This document shows positions 42,205-50,729 of a stretch of 64,000 bases of DNA, one piece after another. Position 1 is the stretch's first letter. Each line of letters begins with the position of its first letter. The position numbers were made by a program, and so were the translations under genes. This DNA comes from Zophobihabitans entericus (GTDB lineage: Bacteria; Pseudomonadota; Gammaproteobacteria; Enterobacterales; Orbaceae): positions 967,418 to 1,031,417 of the forward strand of contig NZ_CP050253.1 in the NCBI RefSeq assembly GCF_011745665.1. Direction: 5' to 3'. Under the pieces are notes generated by a model. It worked only from the letters and a program-made list of their open reading frames with translations. It was not told where the DNA came from and searched no databases.

Positions 42205-43587
42205 ATGGCAAAAATATCAGGATATTTAAAAGATGGTTCAGGGTTACCAGTTAAAAATTGCAGTATTGTATTAACTGCAACTAAAACAACTGACTCTGTA
42301 ATCAAAAAAGTAGAATCGTATACTACAACTCAAGATGGTTATTACGAAATTGATGCTCAAGTGGGTGATTACGATGTTACTTTGTTAGTGAATGGTAGAT
42401 TACCTAAAAAGGTGGGTATAATTCAAGTTTTAAAGGATTCTACTGATAGTACATTAAATGATTACTTACTCAATTCAGTAGAGAACGAAGACGCTGTAGA
42501 GTTAGTACCTATCCTTGAGAACTTAAAAAATGAAGCACAACAATTAGCTATTCGTGCTGAAAATGCAGTCTCTGAAATTAAAGAGGTGAGTTTAATTTTA
42601 GATGCTCCTCTTGATGGAGAGCAATATGCTCGTCAGGACGGTCAGTGGAGTAAAATTGAAAAAGATAATATTGAGAGAAGTACTATCGAATCTGTAAATG
42701 GCAAGTCTGATAAAGATATTACTTTGACTGCAGCAGATGTTAAGGCCTTACCCTATGAAGATGGAAAAGTAATTGAGCCTGTTAAATTTATCAAATCTGT
42801 AGAAGCATGGTCTATCCTTTTACAGGATAAGGGATATGCAATATATCAAGGATATTCTGGTATAGGTGTTTCAAGAATATCTGAAAAGGTGTCGACATTT
42901 GAGACGTCAAGAGTTAATGGTTGGTTTTCGGCAACAACAAGTGCCATAGGTTTTCCTGAAGGATTCGGAAATGACCAATATGTTTCTACAATTGCCAGTT
43001 CTGCCGATGGAATTAATACCCATTATTTGTGTTTTCCGAATTATGGTGAAACTCCTAATTTAGTATTAATAAAAGGTAGAAGAACTCCTACTACTAGCGC
43101 TGTATCAGCTGTAGTCTTGACCTCAGCCAATACAATTGTAGATAGTAATGGTTTTATTAAACAAGCGTCACCAGTTGTAAGATTAATTAATCCACTTGAT
43201 CAAGCAACTGCAAATGATAATCCACAACTAGGTTGGACTAAAGTAGAAAATGGCTATGTAAATTTAGAGTCTAAAGGTGTCACTATTAAGTATATCAATA
43301 TCGGTCACTATGAAATTCATGACTCATTAGGGTTTGCTAAATCAGGTTGGTATATTCAAACTCCTGAAGATGCAAATGGTAATAAGAAAATCTTCGTAGA
43401 ATACTCAGTTGATGATAAAAATGTGATTACCGTTAAATCTTTCAAAAAACTATTTAAAGACGGAGAGTTTATCGCAGGAGAGCCTGTGGATATTCCTGGT
43501 GGGCGTTGGATTGATATTCGGTTAGAAATGCCTAAAACAGAAGATGCAGTCGAAGATAATTTAGATGAAGAGAATACTATTCAGTAA
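42205..43587 (+). CDS. Tail fibre protein (probable target-cell receptor binder)
   Basis: A 460-residue protein. The N-terminus (KISGYLKDGSGLPVKNCSIV ... DGYYEIDAQVGDYDV) matches the Stf-type prophage tail fibre N-terminal domain, which resembles a carboxypeptidase-regulatory fold and anchors to the tail. A coiled coil follows (AQQLAIRAENAVSEI), then the repeat-like KDITLTAADVKALP. The C-terminal 250 residues are beta-rich and end in an acidic tail. It should decide which strains the tailocin kills. It is the last gene of the cluster; no fibre chaperone follows. Confidence 0.85.
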   Translation: MAKISGYLKDGSGLPVKNCSIVLTATKTTDSVIKKVESYTTTQDGYYEIDAQVGDYDVTLLVNGRLPKKVGIIQVLKDSTDSTLNDYLLNSVENEDAVELVPILENLKNEAQQLAIRAENAVSEIKEVSLILDAPLDGEQYARQDGQWSKIEKDNIERSTIESVNGKSDKDITLTAADVKALPYEDGKVIEPVKFIKSVEAWSILLQDKGYAIYQGYSGIGVSRISEKVSTFETSRVNGWFSATTSAIGFPEGFGNDQYVSTIASSADGINTHYLCFPNYGETPNLVLIKGRRTPTTSAVSAVVLTSANTIVDSNGFIKQASPVVRLINPLDQATANDNPQLGWTKVENGYVNLESKGVTIKYINIGHYEIHDSLGFAKSGWYIQTPEDANGNKKIFVEYSVDDKNVITVKSFKKLFKDGEFIAGEPVDIPGGRWIDIRLEMPKTEDAVEDNLDEENTIQ

Positions 43588-43599
43588 TAAAAACTTTAA

Positions 43600-43623
43600 A
43601 GCTCAATTGATTTTAATTGAGCT
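43600..43623. terminator. Hairpin at the right end of the tailocin cluster
   Basis: AGCTCAATT and AATTGAGCT form a perfect 9-bp stem 13 bp after the fibre stop. A T-run is lacking on the plus strand, so termination may be weak. Confidence 0.45.
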
Positions 43624-43737
43624 AACTCATTATCTCTATTCTTATAAAACTTTTACCAAAAACTATGTTAGTATTGTAAGCAAATAAAATCCTGAAAGAT
43701 TTAGGAAGTAGCATAAATATATTAAAGGAGCACAGCA

Positions 43738-44256
43738 ATGTTAACTAAAGAGATGACTAAAAAGTTAAATGATCAGCTCAATCTTGAGTTCTTTTCTTCT
43801 AACTTATATTTACAAATGAGCGCCTGGTGTGATGATAAAAACTTCTCATCGTTTGCGCGTTTTTTGCGTGATCACGCTAAAGAAGAAATGGATCATATGA
43901 CCCGTTTATTTGATTATGTTCTTGATGCGGGAGGTTTACCGATTATTGGTAAAATTGACGCACCAGAAAGTAAATATAAGTCATTAGCAGAAGTGTTTAA
44001 AAAAGCCTATGAACACGAGCAATTAATTACTAAAAAAATTAATGAACTGGTTCATTTTGCGTTTAGTAATCAAGATTATTCGACTTTCCAGTTTCTACAA
44101 TGGTATGTTGCTGAGCAACACGAAGAAGAAAAACTCTTTAAAACAATTGTTGATAAAATTGAACTGGTTGGTAATAACAGTCGCGATTTATTCTTTATGG
44201 ATAAAGATTTTGACCAAATGCTGGCACAATCCGGGCTAACAAATACACAAGCCTAG
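43738..44256 (+). CDS. ftnA: Non-haem ferritin
   Basis: A 172-residue ferritin. Ferroxidase-centre residues are visible in LNLEFFSSNLYLQMSAWC (Glu, Tyr), HAKEEMDHMTRL (Glu and His), YEHEQLITKKI and WYVAEQHEEEKL. The family forms 24-subunit iron-storage shells in the cytoplasm. AAAGGAG precedes the ATG. It is the first core gene to the right of the tailocin cluster. Confidence 0.93.
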   Translation: MLTKEMTKKLNDQLNLEFFSSNLYLQMSAWCDDKNFSSFARFLRDHAKEEMDHMTRLFDYVLDAGGLPIIGKIDAPESKYKSLAEVFKKAYEHEQLITKKINELVHFAFSNQDYSTFQFLQWYVAEQHEEEKLFKTIVDKIELVGNNSRDLFFMDKDFDQMLAQSGLTNTQA

Positions 44257-44274
44257 AACTGATTGTTTACTATA

Positions 44275-44304
44275 AAAAGACCGCTTAAACGCGGTCTTTT
44301 TTTA
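44275..44304 (+). terminator. Terminator after ftnA
   Basis: AAAGACCGC and GCGGTCTTT stem with a long T-run; A residues before it may let it act on the minus strand too. Confidence 0.85.
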
Positions 44305-44349
44305 TTTGTATGCTTAATACTTTTAACAGAAAAAATTCAATTTGCACTA

Positions 44350-45345
44350 TCAATTTTTATCATCAATACTGTACTTTCCCCCAATTTTTAACAACAGAAA
44401 CAGCTCATTAGTTAGTTTCTGTTTTTCTAACGCCTGAGTTAACAGTTCGGGTGGTTCATCAATAGGTTCGTCTGCAAGTTCAAATGCTCCCCAGTGGATG
44501 GCAATCGCTTTCTTACATTGTAATTCTTGAAAAAGCTGAACGGCTTCATAAGGATCGATATGTTGGTTTTTCATAAACCAGCGCGGAGCATACGCACCAA
44601 TAGGAATAAGGGCAATATCAATTGGACCCAGTCGCTGGCTGATTGTCTGCAGAGTTGGAGAATATCCGGTATCTCCCATAAAATAGACGGTCTGTTGTGG
44701 ACTCCTGATGAACCACCCACCCCAAAGTACCCGGTTTTTTGAGAATAAACTGCGCTGTGTCCAGTGCCGGGCCGGCACAAAGGTAAATTCTATTTGTTTA
44801 AATTCTGTGTTTTGCCACCAGTCAAGCTCAATCACATTTTTAACACCTTGTTTAAGGCACCAAGCTTTCATTCCCAGTGGTACAAAAAACTGAACATCAG
44901 GAAAGCGTGCTAACAGTTTTTTGATAGAAGGGTAGTCTAAATGGTCATAGTGATCGTGCGAAATCACAATTGCGTCAATATGAGGTAGTTGTTCTACTTT
45001 TGCTGCAGCTGGTGTTCGGCGTTTAGGACCTAAAAATCGCACTGGCGATGCCCGATAAGAAAAAACCGGATCAGTTAAAATCGTGATGTTATTTACACGA
45101 ATTAATGACGTCGAGTGACCCAGCCACCAAACCCCATCAGTTAAGTCTGAGAAATCAGCTTCCTGCCACCACGTAGCAAAGAAATCATCATACCCAGCCT
45201 TTGGTGCATGAGGATATTTGTTTTTGAAGCGATCGAGACTCCATTTTCTGACATCCTGACGTTTTATTGTCAACGGCTCTGTATTACAAAAACCATCTGG
45301 CGTATGATGAGTCAGTGAAGAATTGTAGTAACGGTTCTTAGCCAT
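44350..45345 (-). CDS. MBL-fold metal-dependent hydrolase (NAPE-PLD/RomA-like)
   Basis: A 331-residue metallo-beta-lactamase-fold enzyme. WWLGHSTSLIRV and ILTDPVFSYRASP precede the metal-binding ISHDHYDHLD motif; later ligands are ARHWTQR, YFMGDTGYS and AIHWGAFEL. This is the pattern of NAPE-phospholipase-D-like and RomA/YcbL-type outer-membrane-linked proteins; no signal peptide is obvious. Substrate unknown. It stands alone. Confidence 0.82.
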   Translation of the reverse strand: MAKNRYYNSSLTHHTPDGFCNTEPLTIKRQDVRKWSLDRFKNKYPHAPKAGYDDFFATWWQEADFSDLTDGVWWLGHSTSLIRVNNITILTDPVFSYRASPVRFLGPKRRTPAAAKVEQLPHIDAIVISHDHYDHLDYPSIKKLLARFPDVQFFVPLGMKAWCLKQGVKNVIELDWWQNTEFKQIEFTFVPARHWTQRSLFSKNRVLWGGWFIRSPQQTVYFMGDTGYSPTLQTISQRLGPIDIALIPIGAYAPRWFMKNQHIDPYEAVQLFQELQCKKAIAIHWGAFELADEPIDEPPELLTQALEKQKLTNELFLLLKIGGKYSIDDKN

Positions 45346-45571
45346 ATCTTAAATCTTTATTAAATTTTATTTTGATATCATACAGATATATGGGTAAAAC
45401 TAAATTTATTCAATGAGAAACCACAAGAATTTACCATTAATCGATCAGGTGATTATCAATGATTGTGATAATAGTATAGTAATTTAGTAGGAATTAGGTA
45501 CAATATTTGTTTCTTTATTTCTGGCTCATTGCCATTAACATAAAATATTAATGAGCTCTCAGGTGATTTAT

Positions 45572-46297
45572 ATGCCATCAGACATGATTAATTTATTAAT
45601 GCAGCACCGTTCTATTCGTTCGTTTACAGATAAACCTGTAACACAGGAGCAGCGTTTAGCTATTCTAAAATCAGCACAAGCTGCATCAAGTTCAAGTTTT
45701 CTACAATGTAGTACGATTATTCGTATTTCTGACCATGCGCTACGTAAAGATTTTGTGACTTATTCTGGCGGTCAGCCATATGTTGCCCAGGCACCTGAGT
45801 TTTGGGTTTTCTGTGCTGACTTTAATCGTCATTTACAAATTGAACCTGAAGCGCGTGTTGGCGGGGCTGAGCAGCTACTGCTTGGTTGTGTCGATACTGC
45901 AATTATGGCGCAAAATGCAGTCGTTGCTGCTGAATCCTTAGGACTGGGTTGTGTATATATTGGTGGTATCCGTAATAGCGTGGAACAGGTTACTGAACGT
46001 TTGAATTTACCAAAATACGTTTTACCACTGTTTGGTTTGTGTATTGGTACACCAGCTTCTAATCCGGAGCTAAAACCTCGTTTACCCACTGATTTAGTCT
46101 TTTTTGAGAATCAGTACCAGCCGGTTGATAAAACGCTGTTAAATGAATATGACAAGCACTTAGAGCACTATTATGGCTCCCGCTCAACCAATCAAAAGAA
46201 AGTAGGCTGGAGTTCACAAATCAGTAAAACGTTAACCAAAGAACTGCGTCCATTTATGCTGGAATACCTGCATAAACAGGGTTGGGTAACCCATTGA
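45572..46297 (+). CDS. nfsA: Oxygen-insensitive NADPH nitroreductase
   Basis: About 241 residues, like E. coli NfsA. Motifs HRSIRSFTD, SSSSFLQCSTIIRI, EFWVFCADFNRHLQI and LHKQGW match along the whole length. It reduces nitroaromatics and quinones with NADPH and FMN. The ATG at 45572 is preceded by CAGGTG and aligns with the known start; an in-frame ATG at 45551 is less likely. Confidence 0.92.
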   Translation: MPSDMINLLMQHRSIRSFTDKPVTQEQRLAILKSAQAASSSSFLQCSTIIRISDHALRKDFVTYSGGQPYVAQAPEFWVFCADFNRHLQIEPEARVGGAEQLLLGCVDTAIMAQNAVVAAESLGLGCVYIGGIRNSVEQVTERLNLPKYVLPLFGLCIGTPASNPELKPRLPTDLVFFENQYQPVDKTLLNEYDKHLEHYYGSRSTNQKKVGWSSQISKTLTKELRPFMLEYLHKQGWVTH

Positions 46298-46400
46298 TTT
46301 TATTGAAAAAACTATTTTAAATGTTTGATTGTTATTAATTATTTGTCAGAAGTACTTTGACGTTTTTAATAGTGTGATATCAATCTGAAAATGAGGATAA

Positions 46401-46429
46401 AAATAAACCCGATTTAATCGGGTTTATTT
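46401..46429. terminator. Bidirectional terminator between nfsA and agp
   Basis: AAATAAACCCGAT and its reverse complement form a long stem serving both convergent genes. Confidence 0.8.
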
Positions 46430-46444
46430 ATTATAAGATAAGGA

Positions 46445-47704
46445 CTATTTTGTTGCGTCGCTCATCGCTTTTTGGAATTGATCCATCGGGCAATAACCAG
46501 CTTCATTAGTCGGACAACCAGCCATTTCTAACGTTACGCGTTGTGGTGGGTTGTTACGATTTAACTCTTCAAGATTACGAATTTGATCGGTTGATTGGTA
46601 AACATATTCAATTTTCATAAACTCTTTACCAGTATTGTTATCTTTCCAGCGTTCAAATACTACTTTACCGCCAATTGGCGTTGTTTCAAATTGGTTTGGC
46701 AGAACGTAAGGTTTGATTCCGATTGAAGAGAATAGAGACGCTACGTTTGAGTCATGACCTGATAAGAACGTGAACTTAGCCTGATTTTTTGAATCAGTGA
46801 AAGTGTTGTTAATATATTTAACCAGGTTTGCTGCAACTTGTTTTGCCACAACCGGAGAACCAAATAGAATCGTGTTGTAGTGTTCTTTAATTGCCACTAA
46901 ATCTTCAAATTGTTGGTTAGTTTTGATTTGACCCCAGGCAACATCTTGCAACGGTGCACCTTCATAGTATTGTAAAATAAAGGCATCAGCAATTGATGTA
47001 CCAGTACGTAGTGGACCATTGATACCCGGCTCTTTACCCGCTTCAATAATTAAGGTCGTTGCTGGTGCAACAAAGTCACATTGCTTATCTGTTACACAGT
47101 TAGCTGACTCTTTATATTTAATGATATTAGAAAGGTATTGATACGTTGGTTTTAACTCTTCATTAAGACCATCTAAACCTTTTGGACCTGCAGTTGCATT
47201 CATAGAGGCAATCGCTGCTTCTTTAAACTCAGGGCTGCTGTCACGAATCACCGGGAAGAATGTTGGATCCATGGTGTTAATTTTTTGTTTATGTACAACT
47301 GGCACGATACAGCCCGGGAATGCACCTACAGCAAAGTATTGACCAGTTGCGATCGTTCTTTGCATACTGTTGGTGTAGATATAAACGTCTTTATCTGTTG
47401 GACAAGTGTTGTCTGCCAGTAATTTATTATCCACTAACCACTCACTGAAATAGTGACCAAAATAGGCCTCAAGCACACCACCGCGATTGGTTAAATAGCT
47501 TGGGGTTGTATCCCATTGTGGCCATTGATTTGGTGTAACTTTCCCAAGAGTGCTGTTTGGGCTGGCAAGAGGGGCTCTTAAACCATGACGACTGAAAACG
47601 ACGACTTGTTCTAGTGAATAGTTATTAGCGTTTTCTACCGCTTCAGCAGCAAAAGACATGGTTAAAGGTAAGCTAAGTAATAAACCCAGTTTTTTTAACT
47701 TCAT
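46445..47704 (-). CDS. agp: Periplasmic glucose-1-phosphatase/histidine acid phosphatase
   Basis: About 419 residues. A signal peptide (MKLKKLGLLLSLPLTMSFAA) directs it to the periplasm. The catalytic RHGxRxP motif is in VVFSRHGLRAPLA, and the C-terminal proton-donor HD is in FLSGHDSNVASLF. It would free glucose or inositol from phosphoesters. The ATG at 47704 has GGAGG 5 bp upstream; an ATG further out in the frame is not used, in my view. It lies downstream of kbaZ on the same strand. Confidence 0.85.
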   Translation of the reverse strand: MKLKKLGLLLSLPLTMSFAAEAVENANNYSLEQVVVFSRHGLRAPLASPNSTLGKVTPNQWPQWDTTPSYLTNRGGVLEAYFGHYFSEWLVDNKLLADNTCPTDKDVYIYTNSMQRTIATGQYFAVGAFPGCIVPVVHKQKINTMDPTFFPVIRDSSPEFKEAAIASMNATAGPKGLDGLNEELKPTYQYLSNIIKYKESANCVTDKQCDFVAPATTLIIEAGKEPGINGPLRTGTSIADAFILQYYEGAPLQDVAWGQIKTNQQFEDLVAIKEHYNTILFGSPVVAKQVAANLVKYINNTFTDSKNQAKFTFLSGHDSNVASLFSSIGIKPYVLPNQFETTPIGGKVVFERWKDNNTGKEFMKIEYVYQSTDQIRNLEELNRNNPPQRVTLEMAGCPTNEAGYCPMDQFQKAMSDATK

Positions 47705-47759
47705 AAAACCTCCAGTTAGGATGAATAGGTACAAATATTGTTATATTTTTTAGTACTAA

Positions 47760-49019
47760 TTAACGACAAGCATAATCGTATTGTCGCAAAATATCTTGAA
47801 TCTTATCGAGTAACAATGCCTTAGCTTCCAGTGGACAATGTTGCTCCAGCACTCGGTTAAACTGAATTGGCATATATTGACTCAGTACACCAAGTGGAAT
47901 TTTAACCATCGAAAGATTGAGTAATAATTTATCCAGCGCCTGACAAATTCTTGGCTCAGGCCAGTAATAACGACAACGATCAGATAAACTAAAATCTAAA
48001 TCAATACGATACTGTGAATATTGTGTTGAATAATATTTTTGCCAATATTTTGGATCATTAAGCATAACATCATTCATCACGTCAATTATATGGCTTTGGT
48101 TTTCTGGTGTAATTAACACTTTTTCGATATGTGCTAAGGCAAAAACAGCTTCTCTTAAGGCAAAAGTAAGTGCCGGACCGACTTTTAAAATAGCAAAGTG
48201 ATCTCTGACTAGTTCACGCAGGTGATTTGGTGTTTGATAATCTGTTGAGTGCGCTTCATAGACAAGGTTTGTTGCTTCAATAAACTGAGATAAGGTTTTA
48301 GCTTTATCAGCTTCATAGTGCACGATATTACTATGATCAAACTCTACGCCCGGTTGTACAACAATGGCGATAACACGAGTAAAGGCTTCAGTTAGTCCCA
48401 GCTTTTCAAACGCCACTTTATGTGTGGTAATCGTTTGTTCAGCACTTGTCGTTGTTGTTACCTGAACGGTATCAATTGCATGTGATTCACCGCCCGGTAC
48501 AGGAACTTCTGTACCAATCACATAAGACAGCTGTGCTTTTTGTTCTGTTGTTGCAGCTTGTTCAGCGGAAAGGCATAAACGAGCAGAACGTTTGGCGACA
48601 ATTTCCGGATCTAATGGAATTGTATCATCTGCACAAGACATTGAAGTATCTAAGTGAATTTTGGTGAAGCCAGCTTTGACATATTCTGCAATTAAAACTT
48701 CTGATTTAAGCATGGCTTGTTCGGAAGGTTCATTTTGCCAACAGTTTGGACCTAAGTGATCGCCCCCTAAAATGATGCGTTGTTTTGGAAAGCCAACTTT
48801 ATCAGCAATAGCATACACAAAATCTCTAAAATCAGCTGGTGTCATACCGGTATAACCGCCAAATTGGTTAACCTGATTAGAGGTTGATTCGATGAGTACT
48901 TTACAATCAAGATTAAGATTGAAATGTAAGGTTGCTTCGATTACTAAAGGGTGAGCAGAGCACACAGAATAAATGCCAATATGTTGGTGATTTTTATGTG
49001 CTGCGATGATTGCTTTCAT
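47760..49019 (-). CDS. kbaZ: D-tagatose-1,6-bisphosphate aldolase, non-catalytic subunit (KbaZ/GatZ)
   Basis: A 419-residue protein, about the size of GatZ/KbaZ. Motifs [30 protein letters not shown] and [11 protein letters not shown] are characteristic. It stabilises and activates the KbaY/GatY aldolase. In this window kbaY lies about 5.5 kb away, separated by a phosphatase and an autotransporter, so the two subunits are not in one operon. KbaZ versus GatZ is chosen from the aga context. Confidence 0.85.
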   Translation of the reverse strand: MKAIIAAHKNHQHIGIYSVCSAHPLVIEATLHFNLNLDCKVLIESTSNQVNQFGGYTGMTPADFRDFVYAIADKVGFPKQRIILGGDHLGPNCWQNEPSEQAMLKSEVLIAEYVKAGFTKIHLDTSMSCADDTIPLDPEIVAKRSARLCLSAEQAATTEQKAQLSYVIGTEVPVPGGESHAIDTVQVTTTTSAEQTITTHKVAFEKLGLTEAFTRVIAIVVQPGVEFDHSNIVHYEADKAKTLSQFIEATNLVYEAHSTDYQTPNHLRELVRDHFAILKVGPALTFALREAVFALAHIEKVLITPENQSHIIDVMNDVMLNDPKYWQKYYSTQYSQYRIDLDFSLSDRCRYYWPEPRICQALDKLLLNLSMVKIPLGVLSQYMPIQFNRVLEQHCPLEAKALLLDKIQDILRQYDYACR

Positions 49020-49451
49020 TTTCTGATACCTAAATAGTCAAATAATTAAGGATGTACATATCTTGGCATATAGTTCAACACATTGTGCTGCTTGATAATG
49101 AGAGTGTAATCACAGTTTTTAGGATGCTAGTTTTGACTCTTAAACCCTTTCTTTTACTATTGAATCGAAAGGGTTATTCTGTTTTGTGTAAGAAAACGAA
49201 ATGAGCGGATCGCTTTTCTTTACTGGGCTCAATCTGAGCTGCCTCTCTCAGTTCGAAAGCGAACTAAATTGATTCTTTCCACGCAGGTTTGGTTTATCAA
49301 TGTGATGTAAATCACACTTTTGCAAAAAGACGACAACCATAGAGTGGATAAGCCTGCAATGTACTTTCAAAATAAGAAAATAATCCGGATGATTCAAATT
49401 TTTATCAGGCTATGTTATGTTGGTTTTCATGTTAAATAATGAGTTTTGCTA
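49020..49451. promoter_or_regulatory. Divergent control region with a CRP site
   Basis: A 432-bp gene-free region between kbaZ and the second phosphatase. TGTGATGTAAATCACA at 49301-49316 is a full match to the CRP core. So carbon-source control of one or both divergent genes is likely. No other element can be fixed. Confidence 0.8.
49301..49316. promoter_or_regulatory. CRP-binding site
   Basis: TGTGA-N6-TCACA, both half-sites perfect. Confidence 0.85.
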
Positions 49452-50675
49452 ATGAAAATCCAAGTACCTGATATTCTTGAACAAGTTGTTGTATTAAGTC
49501 GTCATGGAATTCGTTCTCCGCTCCCACAAACAAAGGCGTTACTGGAAACGATTACCACGCACCAGTGGATGCCATGGCAGGTAAAATCAGGTTATCTAAC
49601 TCAGAAGGGTGGGTTACTTGAAGCGTATTTTGGCGCTTATTTCCGTCAGTGGCTGGATCAGCGTCAGCTAATTACTCTGGGTCAGGCAATTTCCGGGCAG
49701 GATGTTTTTGTTTATTCCAATAGTTTGCAAAGAACTGTAGCAACCGCGCAATATTTTTCAACAGGCGCATTTGCCGGTGAAGATGTAACAGTTAAACATC
49801 GTTATCCGATTGAAAGAATGGACCCGATCTTTAATCCTCAGATCAGGGATAGTCGTCAAGAGATTCTTATGCAAATTCAGCAGGACATCGCCAGTCAGGC
49901 TGGGATTTCTGAGTCCATTGAGCGGTTAAACGACGAATTGCATTCTGCTTATCAAATTATTGAGAAGATTTTGAATTACTCAGCATCAGACTATCGTCAG
50001 AAACATGGCTATGAGCAGTTTATTCATATTCCAACGTCGTTATCTGTCATCTCTAAAGAACAGCCTGATATCTATGGGCCTATCAATATTGCTACAGCTG
50101 TGGCTGACGCCTTTATTTTACAATATTATGAAGGTGTACCGGAAAGTCAGATCGCTTGGGGGAATATTCAAAGTCAGGAGGAGTGGAAGCAACTGGCTGA
50201 TATTAAAAATCGTTATATGGATATTTTATTCCAGTCACCTTTTACAGCGACTCATCTGGCGATGCCTTTAATGCATGCCATTGACGGACTATTTAATTCT
50301 GGTAATGTGCCGTCCAAATTTACGTTCTTAGTTGGACACGATTCTAATATTGCCTCGCTGCTTACTGCACTTAAATTTAGCTCTTATCAGTTACCGGGAC
50401 AACTGGAAAGTACACCAATTGGCGGTAAAGTCGTTTTACAACGCTGGCGGGATTCTAAAACTCAGCAAGTTTATTTTAAAGCTGAGTATATTTATCAAAC
50501 TATGCAACAAATAAGACAGGCGGAAGTCCTTGATCTGCAAAATCCACCACACTCAGTGAATTTATTGTTAAGCGGTGTCAGTGAGAGTATCCCAGGTTTT
50601 TATCACTGGCAGGATTTTACCCATCGATTAAAACAGACATTACAACCGCTGGATGAGAAGGTCGCTTTTGCTTAG
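49452..50675 (+). CDS. Second histidine acid phosphatase, without signal peptide
   Basis: About 407 residues, a paralogue of the agp product: VVVLSRHGIRSPLP (RHGxRxP), YSNSLQRTVATAQYF and FLVGHDSNIASLL (HD) are all present, so catalysis should be intact. Unlike the paralogue it begins with MKIQVPDILEQ and lacks a signal peptide; a stop (TGA at 49440-49442) closes the frame upstream, so none can be added. A cytoplasmic sugar phosphatase is therefore suggested. It is controlled by the region holding the CRP site. Confidence 0.8.
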   Translation: MKIQVPDILEQVVVLSRHGIRSPLPQTKALLETITTHQWMPWQVKSGYLTQKGGLLEAYFGAYFRQWLDQRQLITLGQAISGQDVFVYSNSLQRTVATAQYFSTGAFAGEDVTVKHRYPIERMDPIFNPQIRDSRQEILMQIQQDIASQAGISESIERLNDELHSAYQIIEKILNYSASDYRQKHGYEQFIHIPTSLSVISKEQPDIYGPINIATAVADAFILQYYEGVPESQIAWGNIQSQEEWKQLADIKNRYMDILFQSPFTATHLAMPLMHAIDGLFNSGNVPSKFTFLVGHDSNIASLLTALKFSSYQLPGQLESTPIGGKVVLQRWRDSKTQQVYFKAEYIYQTMQQIRQAEVLDLQNPPHSVNLLLSGVSESIPGFYHWQDFTHRLKQTLQPLDEKVAFA

Positions 50676-50687
50676 TGTAGAATAAAT

Positions 50688-50714
50688 AAAAAAGGCATCA
50701 ATTTGATGCCTTTT
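50688..50714. terminator. Terminator between phosphatase and autotransporter genes
   Basis: AAAGGCATCAA and TTGATGCCTTT form a stem with A and T flanks, able to act for both convergent genes. Confidence 0.8.
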
Positions 50715-50729
50715 GGTGTTTAGTACTGA

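Larger units (their letters stand above)
30598..43587. other. F-type (flexible, lambda-tail-like) tailocin gene cluster
   Basis: Repressor, antiterminator, lysis cassette, then tail tube, frameshifted chaperone, tape measure, M, L, K, I, J and fibre genes in lambda order, all intact. No terminase, portal, capsid, protease, head-tail connector, replication or integrase gene and no attachment repeat is seen. Lysis genes lie directly before the tail-tube gene, as in the F-type pyocin locus of Pseudomonas. This composition fits a domesticated tail-only bacteriocin better than a decaying prophage. Confidence 0.8.

Noticed and set aside
30598-43587. Reading the region as a complete active prophage
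   Set aside because: No integrase, replication, terminase, portal, capsid or attachment repeats could be found; only lysis, tail and control genes are present.
42205-43587. A diversity-generating retroelement acting on the tail fibre
   Set aside because: No reverse transcriptase or template repeat was seen next to the fibre gene.
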